Shown: positions 26,118 through 34,360 of the stretch, in pieces
How positions within the stretch are numbered: the stretch's first letter is position 1
Layout of the letters: every line of letters starts with the position of its first letter
Assembly: GCF_036569345.1 (NCBI RefSeq)
Contig: NZ_DATCQT010000090.1
Coordinates: 6,417-70,416, forward strand
Source of the DNA: Clostridium_AD sp036569345
Lineage (GTDB): Bacteria > Bacillota > Clostridia > Clostridiales > Clostridiaceae
Direction: 5' to 3'
Length of the DNA: 64,000 bases
Program-made: the position numbers and the translations under genes
Notes under the pieces: model-generated
The model's database searches: none
The model's input: the letters and a program-made list of their open reading frames with translations, nothing else
Told to the model about the DNA's origin: nothing

Positions 26118-27113
26118 TTACTTTGGAGCTACAACTGTGCTCTGATCCAAAGTCACAGCAGTCTGTGCAAGTAGTCTACCATTTATTGATGCATTAGTCC
26201 CTAGATCGATATTTGTCTTGCTCATTATATTTCCCTCAAAGTGCGAATTAGTTCCAATCGAAACTGTTCCCGCTGCCTGCCAGAATATGTTCTTGGCTTG
26301 TGCTCCACCCGTTAGGATAATTTTAGCTCCGCTAGCTTGGGTAATTCCTTTAGCTATTTGGAAAATAAAAATATCGTTTGGTCCACCACTTAGAGTTACA
26401 TCAGAATTTATTAAAACATCTGTACCCCACTTGTAAACACCAGCCCTAAGTGTTTTGCCACTAATATCTCCAGTATACAGTTCTGTATAACCCGCAGCTC
26501 TTCCAGCAGCATCTGTGTATGCTGTTTCCATGTTGCTTACAGCTGTAGTTAGGTCACTTGGAGTTGTAGAACCATAATCCGAAGCATATACCATCCCTGT
26601 AATTTGGCTGGAAACTGAAAATTCATTAGTGGCATCAGCTGTCAAAGAAAATCCAGTAATGGCAGTCGAACCAATTGGGCTAACTCCTATATTCCCAGTA
26701 ATAATACTATTTGGTACGGAAGATATTCCCGATTTCGATAAAATAGCATAATTACCAGCAGTCCCAAGATTTACTGGAGCTACGTTAACGTAATCTTTAT
26801 CTGCAACATCAAAGTTAGTTATTACTCCAGTAGCATTTTTATAAACTACAGCTGGTATAATACTTTCGTCTACAACTTCATTCGTATTATTGTTAATCCA
26901 AACTCCATCAAATCCTTTAACATAAACTTCAACATCTGAAGCTATCGCACTACTGATTTCATCAACATTTTTAGGGTCATTAGCATACCCTAGGTCAAAA
27001 GCTTGGCCACCTATTACTACTGTACCATTATGCATTGCAGCCACCGCCGTCAAAGATGTTGACCCTACTATCATTAAAGCAGCAAGAACTGTACTTGTAA
27101 TTTTCTTATTCAT
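26118..27113 (-). CDS. Secreted ice-binding protein (DUF3494) with the shared N-terminal domain
   Basis: A 331-residue secreted protein. Signal peptide (1-26) and family domain (VVIGGQAFDLGYANDP, YVKGFDGVWINN, IIPAVVYKNA) are followed at about 118-328 by a DUF3494-type ice-binding domain: LGTAGNYAILSKSGISSVPN, ITGNIGVSPIG, YTELYTGDISGKTLRAGVY, NDIFIFQIAKG, KNIFWQAAGTVSIG and HFEGNIMSKTNIDLG. Such beta-solenoid proteins bind ice planes and inhibit recrystallisation; they occur in polar and cold-adapted microbes. The fusion to the local surface domain suggests it is held near the cell. An ECF-like promoter lies 72 bases upstream. Confidence 0.9.
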   Translation of the reverse strand: MNKKITSTVLAALMIVGSTSLTAVAAMHNGTVVIGGQAFDLGYANDPKNVDEISSAIASDVEVYVKGFDGVWINNNTNEVVDESIIPAVVYKNATGVITNFDVADKDYVNVAPVNLGTAGNYAILSKSGISSVPNSIITGNIGVSPIGSTAITGFSLTADATNEFSVSSQITGMVYASDYGSTTPSDLTTAVSNMETAYTDAAGRAAGYTELYTGDISGKTLRAGVYKWGTDVLINSDVTLSGGPNDIFIFQIAKGITQASGAKIILTGGAQAKNIFWQAAGTVSIGTNSHFEGNIMSKTNIDLGTNASINGRLLAQTAVTLDQSTVVAPK

Positions 27114-27184
27114 ACATTTATTTCTCCTTTTGTGGATTAATTTTACCTATTTACTATTAATAGTTTTTTACGTTTTATACTTAT

Positions 27185-27213
27185 ATAACGATTACCACAA
27201 CAATAAAGTTGCA
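27185..27213 (-). promoter_or_regulatory. ECF-like promoter of the ice-binding gene
   Basis: Minus strand: TGCAAC (27208-27213), a 17-base spacer and CGTTAT (27185-27190), then ATAAGTATAAAACG. A degenerate second block (ATATTGTC, then TATATAAGTGTAAAA) lies at about 27314-27350 without the TGCAAC box. Confidence 0.6.
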
Positions 27214-27474
27214 TTTTTGTATATTTTTTATAATTAGTATAAATTAAACCATTATGAATCAAATATTAATTAAGCTTAAAATTTTCTAAAAGCTATTATT
27301 AAACTTAATGCTTTTCATTTTTTACACTTATATAAAACACGTTATGACAATATATTTTTTCTTTTTAAACGTTTTTATGATTAATCTATAAATAAAATAC
27401 CTATGTTCCTCTTTACATTAAAAAACTATGATGATGAAACTGCAGTATTAGTCTATATTTGTTCCACGAAAATT

Positions 27475-27585
27475 AAAGGATTATGACATGTAACGTTGAA
27501 GTAAATAATTCGGGGATTTTTATAAAAAGTATCTAGCTCTCTTCAGTTATTTACTTCCACGTCTTCATAATTTAACCTTTCATTA
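27475..27585. repeat. Long imperfect inverted repeat upstream of the amidase-FnIII gene
   Basis: AAAGGATTATGA...GAAGTAAATAA (27475-27508) pairs imperfectly with TTATTTACTTC...TTCATAATTTAACCTTT (27547-27582), giving broken stems over 35 bases around a loop of about 40. It could be a leader structure, a regulator-binding region or the relic of a small mobile element. The rest of the 27214-27692 gap holds AT-rich sequence with a possible TATAAT near 27590 and no gene I can support. Confidence 0.4.
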
Positions 27586-27692
27586 ACATATAATAATTAT
27601 AGTTATACAGAATAAATGCATATAAAATTATGTGTTTGTTCTATCGAGGGTACAATTTCAATGTTACTAAAAAATTTGGGGGAATATAAAAA

Positions 27693-29777
27693 GTGAAAAA
27701 ACTAACGACACTATTAATAACAACAGCATTAACATCAGCAGTAATTTTAGGTACAAATACTTTGATAACTCAAAGTAAGTCCAAAGCGCCAATCAAAAGC
27801 AATGTTTCTATTGCAAGACAAAAAACATTGTTATCCGAAAACACACCAGTTCCTGAGAAAGAGCTACTAGCTAAAGATAATGTTGATGTTTTGGCTATAA
27901 AAAAAACTACGACTCTTGCTTTAGATAATGCAAAACAAGCAGAAGCTATCAAATCGGCACAAATTGCTGCAACTGCTGGAAAACAAGAAGAAATTGATAG
28001 AATAGCGGCTGAGAGACCAGCTACGTCTAAGCAGCCTGCAATAGCAAAAAATAATGTAACCCCACAGCAGAAAACTGCGAGTGTACAAAGAGCTAATCTA
28101 GCTACAGCAAACACAAGTAGTCTAACTCAAGATGAAGAAGATGAAGCTGCTGCAGCAGCAGCTGAAGCGGCAGCAGCCGAAGCAGATAGGCTAGCTCAGA
28201 TAGCAGCAGCTAACCATGCTATACTAATGCGTAACCAAACAGTAACTACAACAAGATTATCATCTTACTTAACACCTGCAGCTAATGTTATTAGTGTACT
28301 AAACAGAGCTGTAGCACTCCATAGTGGAGATCCAGCAAATAATTGTGTTTATTTTTCAAGTGAAGCATTGAGAAGAATAGGTGTATCAGTTCCACTAGCA
28401 ACATGCAATACAGGACAATATTTATCTTATTTTCGTGCACATGCATGGATAACCTCGTCCGCAATTAAAGAACTTATACCAGGAAATATTTGTTTTACTA
28501 CTAACGGCTGGAATGGCTATCCTACTCATACCTTTGTATTTATGGGATGGGTTACTGACGGAGACTATACTTGGGCATATGTAGCAGACAACCAAGGTAC
28601 CTCTGTTCATGTACGTAACATGGGTGCAACCACTGAAACAGATGCTTTTGCTTACTATGTGCATACACCTACCACTCCTCAAGCATTTGCTGCATTATCA
28701 TCGGGATATAACAGTATTTATGTTGGTTGGAACACCGTAGCTGGAGTGAGTGGATATGAAGTTTCCAGAGCAACATCAAGTAATGGAAGTTACACTTTAA
28801 TAGCAACAACTTCAGCAACAAGGTTTAACAATACAGGACTTACAACCAATAATGCTTATTATTACAAAGTTAGGTCATATAAAGTAGTTGGTTCGGTTAA
28901 ACAGTACAGTCCCATTTCAAATACAGTAAGTTCAAAACCAATACCATCTGCGCCATCAACAATAAGAATAGCTTCATCTTCATATAACAGTATCAATACT
29001 ATTTGGCTCGCTATAGCTGGAGCTAATGGATATGAAGTTTATAGTGCAACATCAAGTGACGGATTATACACTTTAATGTCTAATACTACAGCCCTAAGTT
29101 ATAAGGATACTGGACTTACAACAAATAGTACTTATTACTATAAATTTAGATCATATAGGATGGTTGGCAGTGTAAAAATCTTCAGTGTTTTCTCAAATCC
29201 TATAAGTTCAACACCAATACCATCACCTCCAAAATCAGTTAACGCAACATCATCTTCACCTAGCAGTATAACTACTAGTTGGAATACTGTAACTGGAGCA
29301 GCTGGATATGAAGTTTACGGTGCGCTATCAAGTAACGACACATACAATCTTTTACTTGATACTACCGGAAATAGTTATAACAATACTGGTCTTACAACAT
29401 ATAACAATTATTTCTATGTAGTTAGAGCATATACTATGGTTGATGATATAAAAGTGTACAGCAATTGGTCAATCGTAGTTAGTGCACATCCAGTACCAGC
29501 AGGCCCAGTAAATCTTGTAGCTACTAGAAAAAGCTCTAGTATTATTAGACTTACTTGGAGCCCCATAACAGGAGCGAGTGGTTATGAAGTATATAAAGCT
29601 ACCTCAAGTACTGGAACATATAGCTTATTATCAAGCATGTCATCTCCATATCAATATTATACAAATTATAATTTAACAACAGGAAAAACTTATTACTATA
29701 AAGTAAGATCGTTCCTAACTGTTGGGAATACAAGAATATATGGTAATTGGAGTACAGTAGTACATGCTACAACATAG
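27693..29777 (+). CDS. Secreted amidase-like (NlpC/CHAP-type) protein with fibronectin III repeats
   Basis: A 694-residue exported protein beginning at GTG, with GGGGG upstream. Residues 1-26 are a signal peptide. An Ala/Glu/Lys-rich, coiled-coil-prone spacer runs to about 190 (DEEDEAAAAAAEAAAAEADR). At about 195-325 there is a cysteine-amidase-like domain with NNCVYFSSEALRRIG (nucleophile candidate), GNICFTTNGW and PTHTFVFMGW (histidine), then VADNQGTS. The remaining 370 residues are four fibronectin type III repeats (WNTVAGVSGYEVSRATSSNG-type units). Probably a wall-associated peptidoglycan hydrolase or surface enzyme; substrate not shown. It faces away from the ice-binding gene. Confidence 0.75.
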   Translation: MKKLTTLLITTALTSAVILGTNTLITQSKSKAPIKSNVSIARQKTLLSENTPVPEKELLAKDNVDVLAIKKTTTLALDNAKQAEAIKSAQIAATAGKQEEIDRIAAERPATSKQPAIAKNNVTPQQKTASVQRANLATANTSSLTQDEEDEAAAAAAEAAAAEADRLAQIAAANHAILMRNQTVTTTRLSSYLTPAANVISVLNRAVALHSGDPANNCVYFSSEALRRIGVSVPLATCNTGQYLSYFRAHAWITSSAIKELIPGNICFTTNGWNGYPTHTFVFMGWVTDGDYTWAYVADNQGTSVHVRNMGATTETDAFAYYVHTPTTPQAFAALSSGYNSIYVGWNTVAGVSGYEVSRATSSNGSYTLIATTSATRFNNTGLTTNNAYYYKVRSYKVVGSVKQYSPISNTVSSKPIPSAPSTIRIASSSYNSINTIWLAIAGANGYEVYSATSSDGLYTLMSNTTALSYKDTGLTTNSTYYYKFRSYRMVGSVKIFSVFSNPISSTPIPSPPKSVNATSSSPSSITTSWNTVTGAAGYEVYGALSSNDTYNLLLDTTGNSYNNTGLTTYNNYFYVVRAYTMVDDIKVYSNWSIVVSAHPVPAGPVNLVATRKSSSIIRLTWSPITGASGYEVYKATSSTGTYSLLSSMSSPYQYYTNYNLTTGKTYYYKVRSFLTVGNTRIYGNWSTVVHATT

Positions 29778-29803
29778 AGTATAAAACTAAAATCTCAATT
29801 AAA

Positions 29804-29845
29804 AAGACATCTTATCATAGGATTTAACCTAAGGTAAGGTGTCTT
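29804..29845 (+). terminator. Rho-independent terminator
   Basis: AAGACATCTTATC and GTAAGGTGTCTT form an imperfect stem of about 12 bp followed by TCTTTAATT, 26 bases after the stop of the FnIII gene. Confidence 0.65.
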
Positions 29846-29852
29846 CTTTAAT

Positions 29853-29911
29853 TCGGGTGGTGCCTGGCACCCTGCGGGTAATGCCTGTCACTTCGCGACA
29901 AAATTCGTTTT
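29853..29911. repeat. REP-like repeat, right next to the RAYT gene (copy A)
   Basis: TTCGGGTGGTGCCTGGCACC, then GCGGGTAATGCCTGTCACTT and GCGACAAAATTCG. The core GGTGCCTGGCACC is palindromic (29859-29871). A related block lies on the other side of the transposase at 30624-30690. Short GC-rich palindromes flanking a Y1 transposase are typical REP sequences. Confidence 0.7.
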
Positions 29912-29912
29912 A

Positions 29913-30455
29913 TCAGTCAATGCTCTGTTCTACAAATTTTTTATATAATTCTCTACAGTTAATACTTCTATAATAATTAAGAATTTTACTAGAATCTATT
30001 AACTTCTCTTCATTTAAGCCTATAAACATTCCATAACTACTCCATTTATAATTTTCTGGGGCTTGCACCATATTTGCTTTTACAGGATTTAAATGTATAT
30101 ACCGACTCACTTCTAATTTATAAGTCTCATCTTGAATAATATCCCAATGATATCTTCCTTGAAATAAATGCCCTATTAAAATATACTTATTGTTAAAGTA
30201 TCTTGTATAAAATTCATTCAATCTCTTCATTATTTTACTTATTATTTCATTATTTGTTTCTATAACTAAATGTACATGATTTGTCATCATGCAATAGCAA
30301 TATAATATAGCATTGTACTTTTCTAATACTTCTCCTAATATTCTAATGTAAACTTTATAATCTTCTACATCTCTAAAAATATCATTTCTATGATTCCCTC
30401 GTTCAGTTATATGATATGTTGCTCCAGGATACCATATAAGTGCTTTTCTTCCCAT
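29913..30455 (-). CDS. REP-associated tyrosine transposase (RAYT), copy 1
   Basis: A 180-residue protein of the IS200-like Y1 (HUH) transposase family, REP-associated branch. Key features are YHITERGNHRNDIFRD at the N-terminus, the metal-binding HUH pair in MTNHVHLVIE, and the tyrosine region ending in VSRYIHLNPVKANMV. RAYTs cut and join single-stranded REP hairpins and are normally single-copy, host-resident genes. The start at 30455 has GGAGG 8 bases upstream; the ATG at 30470 overlaps that site. REP-like palindromes flank the gene on both sides. Confidence 0.9.
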   Translation of the reverse strand: MGRKALIWYPGATYHITERGNHRNDIFRDVEDYKVYIRILGEVLEKYNAILYCYCMMTNHVHLVIETNNEIISKIMKRLNEFYTRYFNNKYILIGHLFQGRYHWDIIQDETYKLEVSRYIHLNPVKANMVQAPENYKWSSYGMFIGLNEEKLIDSSKILNYYRSINCRELYKKFVEQSID

Positions 30456-30540
30456 ATAATAAGCCTCCATGGTTTTATTAATTATACTTAGAATATTCCC
30501 AATAATATTAATTTAAATCATTATTCAGTACATTTTTAAA

Positions 30541-30575
30541 CACAAAAAGAGAACCGCCACTTAAATGACGATTCT
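30541..30575 (-). terminator. Rho-independent terminator
   Basis: On minus-strand RNA GAATCGTCA pairs with TGGCGGTTC, using G-U pairs, followed by CTCTTTTTG. It probably ends transcription of the 397-residue gene read from 31894. Confidence 0.6.
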
Positions 30576-30623
30576 TACTTTTTATTTATTCTGCTATGCT
30601 GGTCCAAGTTCTCATTTTTCCAC

Positions 30624-30690
30624 AAAATTCGGGCGATGCCTGACTCCCTTCGGGTGACAAAATTCGGGTGGTGCCTGTCACCTTTCTATA
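30624..30690. repeat. REP-like repeat on the other side of the RAYT gene (copy B)
   Basis: Two tandem units: TTCGGGCGATGCCTGACTCC with TTCGGGTGACAAAA, and TTCGGGTGGTGCCTGTCACC. The core GGTGCCTGTCACC is at 30670-30682. It shares the TTCGGGTGGTGCCTG stretch with copy A in the same orientation. Confidence 0.7.
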
Positions 30691-30700
30691 ATGTCACCTA

Positions 30701-31894
30701 CTATATTCCAAAAATTTGTCTTAATAAAGAAAGATTTCCCGCATCGACATTCACAGCTAATGCATACTTAAATTGATTCTTACTAGCTGAATCCAAAGTA
30801 CTATAAATAGACCTAACCGACGCTTGATCTCCGGCAGAACTATAGGATGGATTTGATGCCATTTTACCCATACTTGACTGCATTATTGATATAATCTGCT
30901 TTCCTTTTGAAGTCTGTACCTGAGAATATGCACCACTTAGATTCGCCTGAGCTTTAGCTAATGCAACCCGCGTAGTCTCATTTTGTTGCTCTGCTATTTT
31001 TTCTTTTTCCGCTGCAGCCTTTTGAGCCTTTTCAGCTTCTAACCTGATTTTTTCTAATTCTTTCTTTTTATCACTGTTTGTTGCTTCAGCGATAGCTTTA
31101 TCAATCTTAGTAATACTATCACCTATAACTATTTTCTTTTCTTCTATTGATTTACCCTTAGCTTTTACTATGATATTTTGAATTTCAGTTAATTTTGCTT
31201 TTTCTGCCGTATTCATAAGTACAGAAGCACTTTGTAATTTTTGTTTCAATATCTCTAGTTGTATATCAATCTCTGCCTCATTCATTTTATTAAGCTCTTC
31301 AAATGAGGTTTTCATGACCTGCCCTAAAGCTATTCCTAATATTTTATTATTTCTAATTGTAAGACTGCTTATCTTAAAAGGAAATAGACTTGGATTAATT
31401 TTAATTGAATTTCCCTCAACAGAAAAGCTATTATTTTTAAGCTTTGAAATTTGAGAAATAACAAATTTTTTAGGTAATGTGATCAAACCAATTTTAAAAT
31501 AATCAGCATCATATGTAACTTTCCCATTAGAAAAACTTAGTTTTCCCTTGGTGGTCAATAATAAATTAATCTTATTCTCACTTATAGGTGCCTTAATTAA
31601 AAGCTCATCATTTAAAATTTCTACATTAACTCCCTTAAGAGTTATATCTCCTTTGGTTATTGCCTTTGCAAAATATAGGTTGCTTAACTCATCTATATTC
31701 TTTTGAGTTAGTTCAAATTCTCCACCTTTTGCCTGTATAACTGCAAGTTTACCTATAACCTCTGTAGTAGTCGTTTTATTAATCACCACTCCACCATTAT
31801 ATAAAATGCTGTATGAGAAAATTGCTAGTGCAGCAAATAAAATAATCAGTGCCCATATTAGTTTGTTTTTCTTAAATCCCTTAGTTATAGCCAT
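30701..31894 (-). CDS. Membrane-anchored protein, YpmS/DUF2140-like N-terminus and coiled coil (397 aa)
   Basis: A 397-residue protein with one N-terminal membrane helix (13-32). At about 50-200 is a beta-rich exported domain (FELTQKNIDELSNLYFAKAI, VNVEILNDELLIKAPISENK, LPKKFVISQISKLKNN) that resembles YpmS/DUF2140. At 210-330 is a long Lys/Glu/Ala-rich coiled coil (ADKKKELEKIRLEAEKAQKA-like). The last about 50 residues are small and polar. GGGGGGAG precedes the ATG. YpmS-like domains may bind lipid or envelope components; I am only moderately sure of the match. It is read alone, with a terminator about 130 bases downstream. Confidence 0.5.
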   Translation of the reverse strand: MAITKGFKKNKLIWALIILFAALAIFSYSILYNGGVVINKTTTTEVIGKLAVIQAKGGEFELTQKNIDELSNLYFAKAITKGDITLKGVNVEILNDELLIKAPISENKINLLLTTKGKLSFSNGKVTYDADYFKIGLITLPKKFVISQISKLKNNSFSVEGNSIKINPSLFPFKISSLTIRNNKILGIALGQVMKTSFEELNKMNEAEIDIQLEILKQKLQSASVLMNTAEKAKLTEIQNIIVKAKGKSIEEKKIVIGDSITKIDKAIAEATNSDKKKELEKIRLEAEKAQKAAAEKEKIAEQQNETTRVALAKAQANLSGAYSQVQTSKGKQIISIMQSSMGKMASNPSYSSAGDQASVRSIYSTLDSASKNQFKYALAVNVDAGNLSLLRQIFGI

Positions 31895-32093
31895 ATTCTC
31901 CCCCCAATGTTTTTATATTTATATATTACCATGTATACCAGATTAATTTTAAGCTTTAATTTAGAAAGTTGCAAATAATTTTTTCTTTAAATTTACCATC
32001 TGTCGAAATCTAGTGGAAATTAGCACAAAAAATATCTACTATTAAAAGGGATTATTCTATATAATATAGAATAAGTAATATATGAAATATTTT

Positions 32094-32163
32094 AGGGGAA
32101 ACGATGAAGTACGTTCTGCATTTGGGCACCTGGAACGTATTGAGTTTATGGTGCAACCCACCC
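32094..32163 (+). ncRNA. Cyclic-di-GMP-II riboswitch
   Basis: The segment has the conserved landmarks of the class II c-di-GMP aptamer: GGGGAAAC-x-ATGA, then TTGGGCACCTG, TTGAGTT and GGTGCAACCCACC. A 7-bp stem (TACGTTC 32110-32116 with GAACGTA 32133-32139) encloses a loop whose GCACC (32126-32130) pairs with GGTGC (32150-32154), forming the expected pseudoknot. A terminator hairpin shares its last bases (CC at 32162-32163). In clostridia class II switches are mostly turned ON by c-di-GMP, and the overlap fits that. It precedes an 87-residue gene. Confidence 0.85.
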
Positions 32164-32191
32164 AATCTGTGTAAACAGGTTGGTTTTTTTT
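32162..32191 (+). terminator. Riboswitch expression-platform terminator
   Basis: CCAATCTGT (32162-32170) and ACAGGTTGG (32175-32183) form a 9-bp stem with one G-U pair and a GTAA loop, followed by eight Ts. It immediately follows the c-di-GMP-II aptamer and shares CC with it. Confidence 0.85.
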
Positions 32192-32264
32192 ATGCTTTTA
32201 TATGTAACTTAGTAAATAATAATAATATTCATAACTAAAATAATTAAATAGGGGGAGATATAAA

Positions 32265-32528
32265 ATGCTTTTTAATGGGATATTCAAGAAAAAAATATCA
32301 ATAAAACAAGGTGAGAAACTTCTTACAGAATATTGTAAAGTAAATGGATTTGATGATAAGTCGGAATGGAAAAAAACTAGCCATGCTAAAAATTTCTTTG
32401 CTTATCACAAACTATCAAATAAAAGAGTGTCAAATAATTGGGTATCCTATCACCCTAGTAGAGGGAATAATAAATATAGCGTATGGATTGATTTAGTATC
32501 CAAGGAAATAAGAGAAGTTTTAAGGTAG
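32265..32528 (+). CDS. c-di-GMP-controlled small protein (87 aa)
   Basis: An 87-residue soluble, basic protein (MLFNGIFKKKISIKQGEKLL...), with no signal peptide, membrane segment or Cys. GGGGGAG precedes the ATG. The domain contains HAKNFFAYHKLSNKR, WVSYHPSRGN and KYSVWIDLVSKEIREVLR. I do not recognise the family. Its only regulation in view is the c-di-GMP-II riboswitch about 100 bp upstream, an unusual target, since most known targets are adhesins, flagella, pili or signalling enzymes. The next gene is convergent. Confidence 0.65.
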   Translation: MLFNGIFKKKISIKQGEKLLTEYCKVNGFDDKSEWKKTSHAKNFFAYHKLSNKRVSNNWVSYHPSRGNNKYSVWIDLVSKEIREVLR

Positions 32529-32538
32529 GGAACATAAC

Positions 32539-33210
32539 TTAGATAATAATACCATCTTTAATTTCAATTATTCTATCTGTCTGTTTTGCTATTCGCTCGT
32601 CATGAGTTATTATTATAAAAGTAGTTCCAAGCTCTTTGTTTATATCTCTAAATAAATTATATATATGTTCGGAGTTCTGAGAATCCAAATTTCCTGTAGG
32701 CTCATCTGCCAGTATTATTTTAGGGTTGTTCATAAGTGCTCTTGCAATTGCAACCCTTTGCTGCTCCCCACCTGACAAGTTATATACTTTATTCCTCTTA
32801 ACCGTTGGAAGTCCCACAAGTTCTAGAAGTTCTTTTGCTTTTTCACGAGTTTTTCTGCCATAGAAAAAATTTCTTATATTTTGTGGCATAAGAACATTCT
32901 CAATGGCATTAAACTCTGGCAATAAATAATGAAATTGAAATACAAACCCTATTTCGCGATTTCTAATTGAAGCTAAAGCCCTTCTACTCATTTTGTCTAT
33001 TCTTTTACCCTCCATTTGCACTTGTCCACTTGTTGGCCTATCAAGCATTCCTATTATATTTAATAAGGTCGTTTTACCGCTTCCTGATGCTCCTATAATA
33101 GAATTAAAAGATCCTTTATCAATGGATAGATTTATATTATTTAATACCTGCGTTTTCACTCTTCTTCCGTATATTTTATTGATATTTTTTAATTCTAGAA
33201 TACTATCCAT
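32539..33210 (-). CDS. ABC transporter ATP-binding protein (MacB/LolD type)
   Basis: A 223-residue ABC ATPase with Walker A IGASGSGKTTL, Q-loop FQFHYLLPEF, signature LSGGEQQRVA, Walker B IILADEPTGNLDS and the H-loop ITHDERI. It belongs to the MacB/LolD/FtsE subfamily that powers export or lipoprotein release with a FtsX-type permease. It overlaps the end of the permease gene by eight bases, so the two are one operon. Substrate not evident. Confidence 0.9.
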   Translation of the reverse strand: MDSILELKNINKIYGRRVKTQVLNNINLSIDKGSFNSIIGASGSGKTTLLNIIGMLDRPTSGQVQMEGKRIDKMSRRALASIRNREIGFVFQFHYLLPEFNAIENVLMPQNIRNFFYGRKTREKAKELLELVGLPTVKRNKVYNLSGGEQQRVAIARALMNNPKIILADEPTGNLDSQNSEHIYNLFRDINKELGTTFIIITHDERIAKQTDRIIEIKDGIII

Positions 33211-34360
33211 TTTTTATAACCTCCACAGGTGTTAATTTAAAGGATTTTATAGCTGGGAAAAATGCCGCTGAAGTTGCTGCTATTATATCAATAATACATA
33301 ATTTGATTATAAAACTATAATTTACTATTATTTTAATTATCGGTGCTCCATCAACTGGTGAAACTATATACCTATTAAAACCTTTTACATATAAATAAGT
33401 TAAACCCACACCAAGTATTGTACCAAGTACACCTAGTATAAAAGCTTGAATTAAAAATATAAAGGCGGCAGAGCCATCTTTTATTCCCATAGCCTTTAAA
33501 ATACCTATCTGCTTGTATTTCTGAACTACACTTATACTCATTATACTTATTATACTTAAAACGGCAGCAATCATTACGCTAACCTGAATTATAAGGCTAC
33601 ATACTTTTTCACCCGTTATTGCACTTACTAAAAGCTTGTTTTGATCTTTCCAATTTTCTATCTTTAAGGTTTTATCATTTAGACCCTTTTTTAGCTTACT
33701 TGCAATAATATCTGCGTTATAAGGATCACTTGTAGATAATTCCATAGAGGTTGCAGCATCACCAAAACCCGCTAAATTTTGAGCAGTTTTTAAATCTGTT
33801 ATAACTAAAATCTTATTAACCTTTATTGTATCTAAATCATAAAATCCTACCACTTTTAGAACCATTTTTCTATTGTCAGCTGTTACTATGTTAATGTTAT
33901 CTTTTATTTTTAAGCCTAGTTTTTCACTAAGTTCTTTTCCAACCAAAACTTCATTATGATTTTTCACAGCTTTTCCTTTATAGATTTTATCGTTCATATT
34001 ATATAATGATTCCAAATCTTTAGAAACAAACCCTCTAATTTGTATCGGTTCAGTCATATTTCTAATATTAAGATTTGCACTATACTCAACTACTGGTGAA
34101 ACTGATATTATTTTACTATCCAGTTTTTTAATTTTAACTTCCTTTTCATGATAATTTTCTATTATATTATTTGTAGGATAGATTGTTATATGAGTTGAAT
34201 TTCCAACCACTTTATCAAGCAATGAGGTTTCGAGTCCAGTGCTTAGTATCCCAACAAATATTTGCACTGAAATACCGATGGCAATACCTAAAACTATTAC
34301 AAATGTTTGTATCTTACTGTTTATTAAAAATCTCCAGGCTATCTTTAGTGCTGTAAACAT
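33203..34360 (-). CDS. ABC transporter permease (FtsX/LolC-like)
   Basis: A 385-residue permease with one N-terminal transmembrane helix (15-35), a large extracytoplasmic MacB_PCD-like domain (about 40-240) and three C-terminal helices (about 255-375). The last part has the FtsX signature QKYKQIGILKAMGIKDGSAA. With the adjacent ATPase it forms a transporter of the MacB/LolCDE kind. Such pairs export peptides or lipoproteins or respond to envelope stress; the actual cargo is unknown. Confidence 0.85.
   Translation of the reverse strand: MFTALKIAWRFLINSKIQTFVIVLGIAIGISVQIFVGILSTGLETSLLDKVVGNSTHITIYPTNNIIENYHEKEVKIKKLDSKIISVSPVVEYSANLNIRNMTEPIQIRGFVSKDLESLYNMNDKIYKGKAVKNHNEVLVGKELSEKLGLKIKDNINIVTADNRKMVLKVVGFYDLDTIKVNKILVITDLKTAQNLAGFGDAATSMELSTSDPYNADIIASKLKKGLNDKTLKIENWKDQNKLLVSAITGEKVCSLIIQVSVMIAAVLSIISIMSISVVQKYKQIGILKAMGIKDGSAAFIFLIQAFILGVLGTILGVGLTYLYVKGFNRYIVSPVDGAPIIKIIVNYSFIIKLCIIDIIAATSAAFFPAIKSFKLTPVEVIKNG

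Noticed and set aside
14872..27113. The surface proteins as S-layer-homology, CWB2 or sortase-anchored proteins
   Set aside because: No SLH or CWB2 triple repeats, no LPXTG-type tail and no GW or choline-binding modules could be found in any of the six.
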